Part shown: one piece after another, positions 60,036 through 64,000 of the stretch
Numbering within the stretch: the stretch's first letter is position 1
How the letters are laid out: each line of letters opens with the position of its first letter
Assembly (NCBI RefSeq): GCF_015291705.1
Contig: NZ_CP030050.1
Location: forward strand, 1-64,000
Source: Bradyrhizobium arachidis
GTDB taxonomy: Bacteria > Pseudomonadota > Alphaproteobacteria > Rhizobiales > Xanthobacteraceae
Reading direction: 5' to 3'
DNA: 64,000 nucleotides
Program-made: the position numbers and the translations under genes
Notes under the pieces: generated by a model
Seen by the model: the letters and a program-made list of their open reading frames with translations, nothing else
Database searches by the model: none
Told to the model about the DNA's origin: nothing

Positions 60036-61150
60036 CGATGGACCCCGTACACGGCACGATCGGCGGCAACGATGCCGATCAGCGCGACGTGACGAAAAAT
60101 AATTTTGCGGATCTCGGCGGCAATTCCCAGCCGCATCAGGAGCCGCGCCGCGTCAACAACGACCCGCGCGCCAGGCAGCAGAAGGGCAACCAGCCTCGCC
60201 GCGACCGCCGCGACGTCCACGGCTGGGTGGTGCTCGACAAGCCGATCGGCATGACCTCGACGCAGGCCGTTGCGGTGCTCAAGCGCCTGTTCAACGCCAA
60301 GCGCGCCGGACACGCCGGCACGCTCGACCCGCTCGCCTCGGGCGGCCTGCCCATTGCACTTGGAGAAGCCACCAAGACCGTCCCCTTCGTCATGGACGGC
60401 CGCAAGCGCTACCAGTTCACCGTGTGCTGGGGCGAGGAGCGCGATACCGACGACATCGAGGGGCGCGTCACCGCGACCTCCGACCAGCGCCCGACCCGGG
60501 AGGCAATCCTGGCGCTGCTGCCCCGCTTCACCGGGGTGATCGAGCAGATCCCGCCGCGCTATTCCGCGATCAAGGTCCAGGGCGAGCGGGCCTATGACCT
60601 CGCCCGCGACGGCGAGGTCGTGGAACTGGCCCCCCGTCCGGTCGAGATTCACCATTTAACCCTTGTGGATCAACCGGATAACGACCGTGCCGTGTTCGAG
60701 GCCGAGTGCGGCAAGGGCACCTATGTCCGGGCGCTGGCCCGCGATATGGGCCGGATTCTCGGCACTTTCGGCCATATCTGCGCGCTGCGGCGGACCCTGG
60801 TCGGCCCATTTGACGAAAACGACATGATTCCGCTGGATCAGTTGGAGGCTTTGTGCGATAGAGCCGCGTCCGGCGAGGGCAGCCTCGCCGACGCGCTCAT
60901 GCCCGTTGAGACCGCGCTGGACGACATCCCGGCACTGGCCGTCACTCGGGCTGATGCGGCAAGGCTCCATCGGGGCCAAGCCGTTTTGTTGCGCGGACGG
61001 GATGCGCCCACTTGTAGCGGCACAGTCTATGTCACGGTGGCAGGCCGTCTTTTGGCGCTTGCTGAAGTCGGCAATGGCGAAATCATCCCCAAGCGTGTGT
61101 TCAACCTGACCGGCCTGACTGCCAGCCCCGGTCGCAACGAGAGAAATTGA
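60032..61150 (+). CDS. truB: tRNA pseudouridine synthase B
   Basis: TruB makes pseudouridine 55 in tRNA. The 372-residue protein has the catalytic Asp in [22 protein letters not shown] and the [20 protein letters not shown] region, then a C-terminal PUA-like domain. The first about 55 residues are a low-complexity extension typical of alphaproteobacteria. The start overlaps rbfA by ATGA. Confidence 0.95.
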   Translation: MTMDPVHGTIGGNDADQRDVTKNNFADLGGNSQPHQEPRRVNNDPRARQQKGNQPRRDRRDVHGWVVLDKPIGMTSTQAVAVLKRLFNAKRAGHAGTLDPLASGGLPIALGEATKTVPFVMDGRKRYQFTVCWGEERDTDDIEGRVTATSDQRPTREAILALLPRFTGVIEQIPPRYSAIKVQGERAYDLARDGEVVELAPRPVEIHHLTLVDQPDNDRAVFEAECGKGTYVRALARDMGRILGTFGHICALRRTLVGPFDENDMIPLDQLEALCDRAASGEGSLADALMPVETALDDIPALAVTRADAARLHRGQAVLLRGRDAPTCSGTVYVTVAGRLLALAEVGNGEIIPKRVFNLTGLTASPGRNERN

Positions 61151-61152
61151 CG

Positions 61153-61422
61153 ATGTCGATTGCCGCAGAACGCAAAGCGGAAGTCATCAAGACGAATGCC
61201 ACCAAGGCCGGCGACACCGGCTCGCCCGAGGTTCAGGTCGCGATCCTGTCGGAACGCATCAACAACCTGACCAACCATTTCAAGACCCACGTGAAGGACA
61301 ACCATTCGCGTCGCGGCCTCTTGAAGCTGGTCTCGACCCGCCGCTCGCTCCTCGACTACCTCAAGAAGAAGGACGAGGCGCGGTACAAGGCGCTGCTCGA
61401 GAAGCACAACATTCGTCGTTAA
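61153..61422 (+). CDS. rpsO: 30S ribosomal protein S15
   Basis: The 89-residue S15 binds 16S rRNA helices and is the usual partner upstream of pnp. The pattern [26 protein letters not shown] and [17 protein letters not shown] is diagnostic. It starts two bases after the truB stop. Confidence 0.97.
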   Translation: MSIAAERKAEVIKTNATKAGDTGSPEVQVAILSERINNLTNHFKTHVKDNHSRRGLLKLVSTRRSLLDYLKKKDEARYKALLEKHNIRR

Positions 61423-61430
61423 GTGTTCCT

Positions 61431-61455
61431 GCGCGCGCCATTGGCGCGCGTTTTC
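61431..61455 (+). terminator. Rho-independent terminator after rpsO
   Basis: A GC-rich stem (cgcgcgcca / tggcgcgcg) is followed by TTTT, 9 bases after the rpsO stop. It fits partial termination between rpsO and pnp. Confidence 0.7.
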
Positions 61456-61562
61456 GCGTGGTTTCGAACGAAAGCACTTATTTAAAGGTTTTTGATCGAG
61501 GCTGCGTGCGCGTCGGATGCAGACCCAAAGCGCGATAAGAAGCGCACTTTGGATTGTTGTTT

Positions 61563-61610
61563 GAGCATGATCTTTTCGGAAAGCCGCTTCGCATTTTCCG
61601 GATCATGCTC
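61563..61610. repeat. Dispersed palindrome with gagcatgatc arms
   Basis: gagcatgatc at 61563-61572 and gatcatgctc at 61601-61610 are exact complements, with an inner cggaaa / tttccg pair. This is a familiar rhizobial intergenic palindrome that recurs in many genomes of the group. Confidence 0.75.
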
Positions 61611-61761
61611 GAGTGACGGCAAGCATCCGAGGCATGATCGGCGAAGACCGCGGTTCGGTGTTCGCGTTCGTGCCGACTGACAGTCCAGCAGCAATCCGGC
61701 GGCTGGGCACAACGGGCAAGGCGCCCGTATGACCCGAAAGGATGGACGCCATCCGACATCC

Positions 61762-61835
61762 AAAAACCATGGCAGGATCGCAGGACGCTGATCGCCCGCT
61801 TCGATCAGCGTCCCGCAATCTTGCGCATGGTTTTT
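61762..61835 (+). promoter_or_regulatory. Long imperfect hairpin in the pnp leader
   Basis: Arms 61762-61794 and 61802-61835 pair over about 33 bases with three mismatches and one gap; the outer aaaaaccatg / catggttttt and inner cgctgatcg / cgatcagcg blocks are exact. A T-rich stretch (tttttgtttttcg) follows. It ends 50 bases before the pnp start. In E. coli, RNase III cuts a long leader stem upstream of pnp, and PNPase then represses itself; this hairpin is a likely counterpart, though a terminator is possible. Confidence 0.6.
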
Positions 61836-61885
61836 GTTTTTCGAGCGCCGTCCCTTCTTTCGAGAACCCATGAAAGAAGACCTCT

Positions 61886-64000
<2,115 letters not shown>

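Larger units (their letters stand above)
61423..61885. other. 463-base rpsO-pnp gap with regulatory hairpins
   Basis: No gene is seen. It holds a terminator after rpsO, a dispersed palindrome at 61563-61610 and a long hairpin at 61762-61835 just before pnp. Each is listed separately. Confidence 0.8.

Overview
The window is chromosomal DNA from a high-GC alphaproteobacterium. It is most likely a Bradyrhizobium species or a close relative, judging from the protein sequences, the Fur-miaB-phoH-ybeY-corC-lnt and rimP-nusA-ylxR-infB-rbfA-truB-rpsO-pnp gene orders, and many intergenic palindromes of the kind typical of that group. Base 1 is the A of the dnaA start codon, so the sequence was probably rotated to begin there. 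The origin itself is not visible.

Layout: (1) 1-9836 is the replication block: dnaA, dnaN, recF, a secreted unknown protein, gyrB, a small membrane protein and a MurA homologue with Asp at the usual catalytic Cys position. (2) 9837-25030 is mixed accessory and housekeeping: a MATE pump / DUF2867 / HCCA-isomerase operon with overlapping stops and starts, a SUKH-domain protein, a FUSC exporter, MmgE/PrpD, a serine hydrolase, a membrane AraC regulator, a GNAT enzyme, pirin, purC and a SulP-STAS-cNMP transporter. (3) 25075-30279 is an accessory island of two modules: oxidoreductase plus AraC regulator, then MBL hydrolase, quinone oxidoreductase and LysR regulator. It lies directly downstream of a succinate-semialdehyde dehydrogenase gene. 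Degenerate copies of that gene's 3' end lie between the modules and at the far edge, which suggests stepwise insertion or replacement beside this gene. (4) 30280-41195 holds the dehydrogenase, a small unknown protein, a second serine hydrolase, adenosine kinase, murJ, trpS, a universal stress protein, a NifU-type Fe-S protein and a soluble triple-PAS chemoreceptor. (5) 41196-52086 holds tsaB, rimI, fur, a HAD hydrolase, miaB, phoH, ybeY, corC, lnt, an XRE regulator, an M20 peptidase and trmB. (6) 52142-64000 holds a DUF2336 protein and then the transcription/translation operon from rimP to pnp, with pnp running off the right edge. A promoter plus terminator upstream of rimP and a long hairpin upstream of pnp look like leader-RNA control points.

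No tRNA, rRNA, complete transposase gene, integrase gene or CRISPR array was found. The clearest unusual features are the repeated dehydrogenase 3' ends, the Cys-to-Asp MurA homologue, a GIY-YIG nuclease remnant between two palindromes in the dnaN-recF gap, and the abundance of paired palindromic elements.
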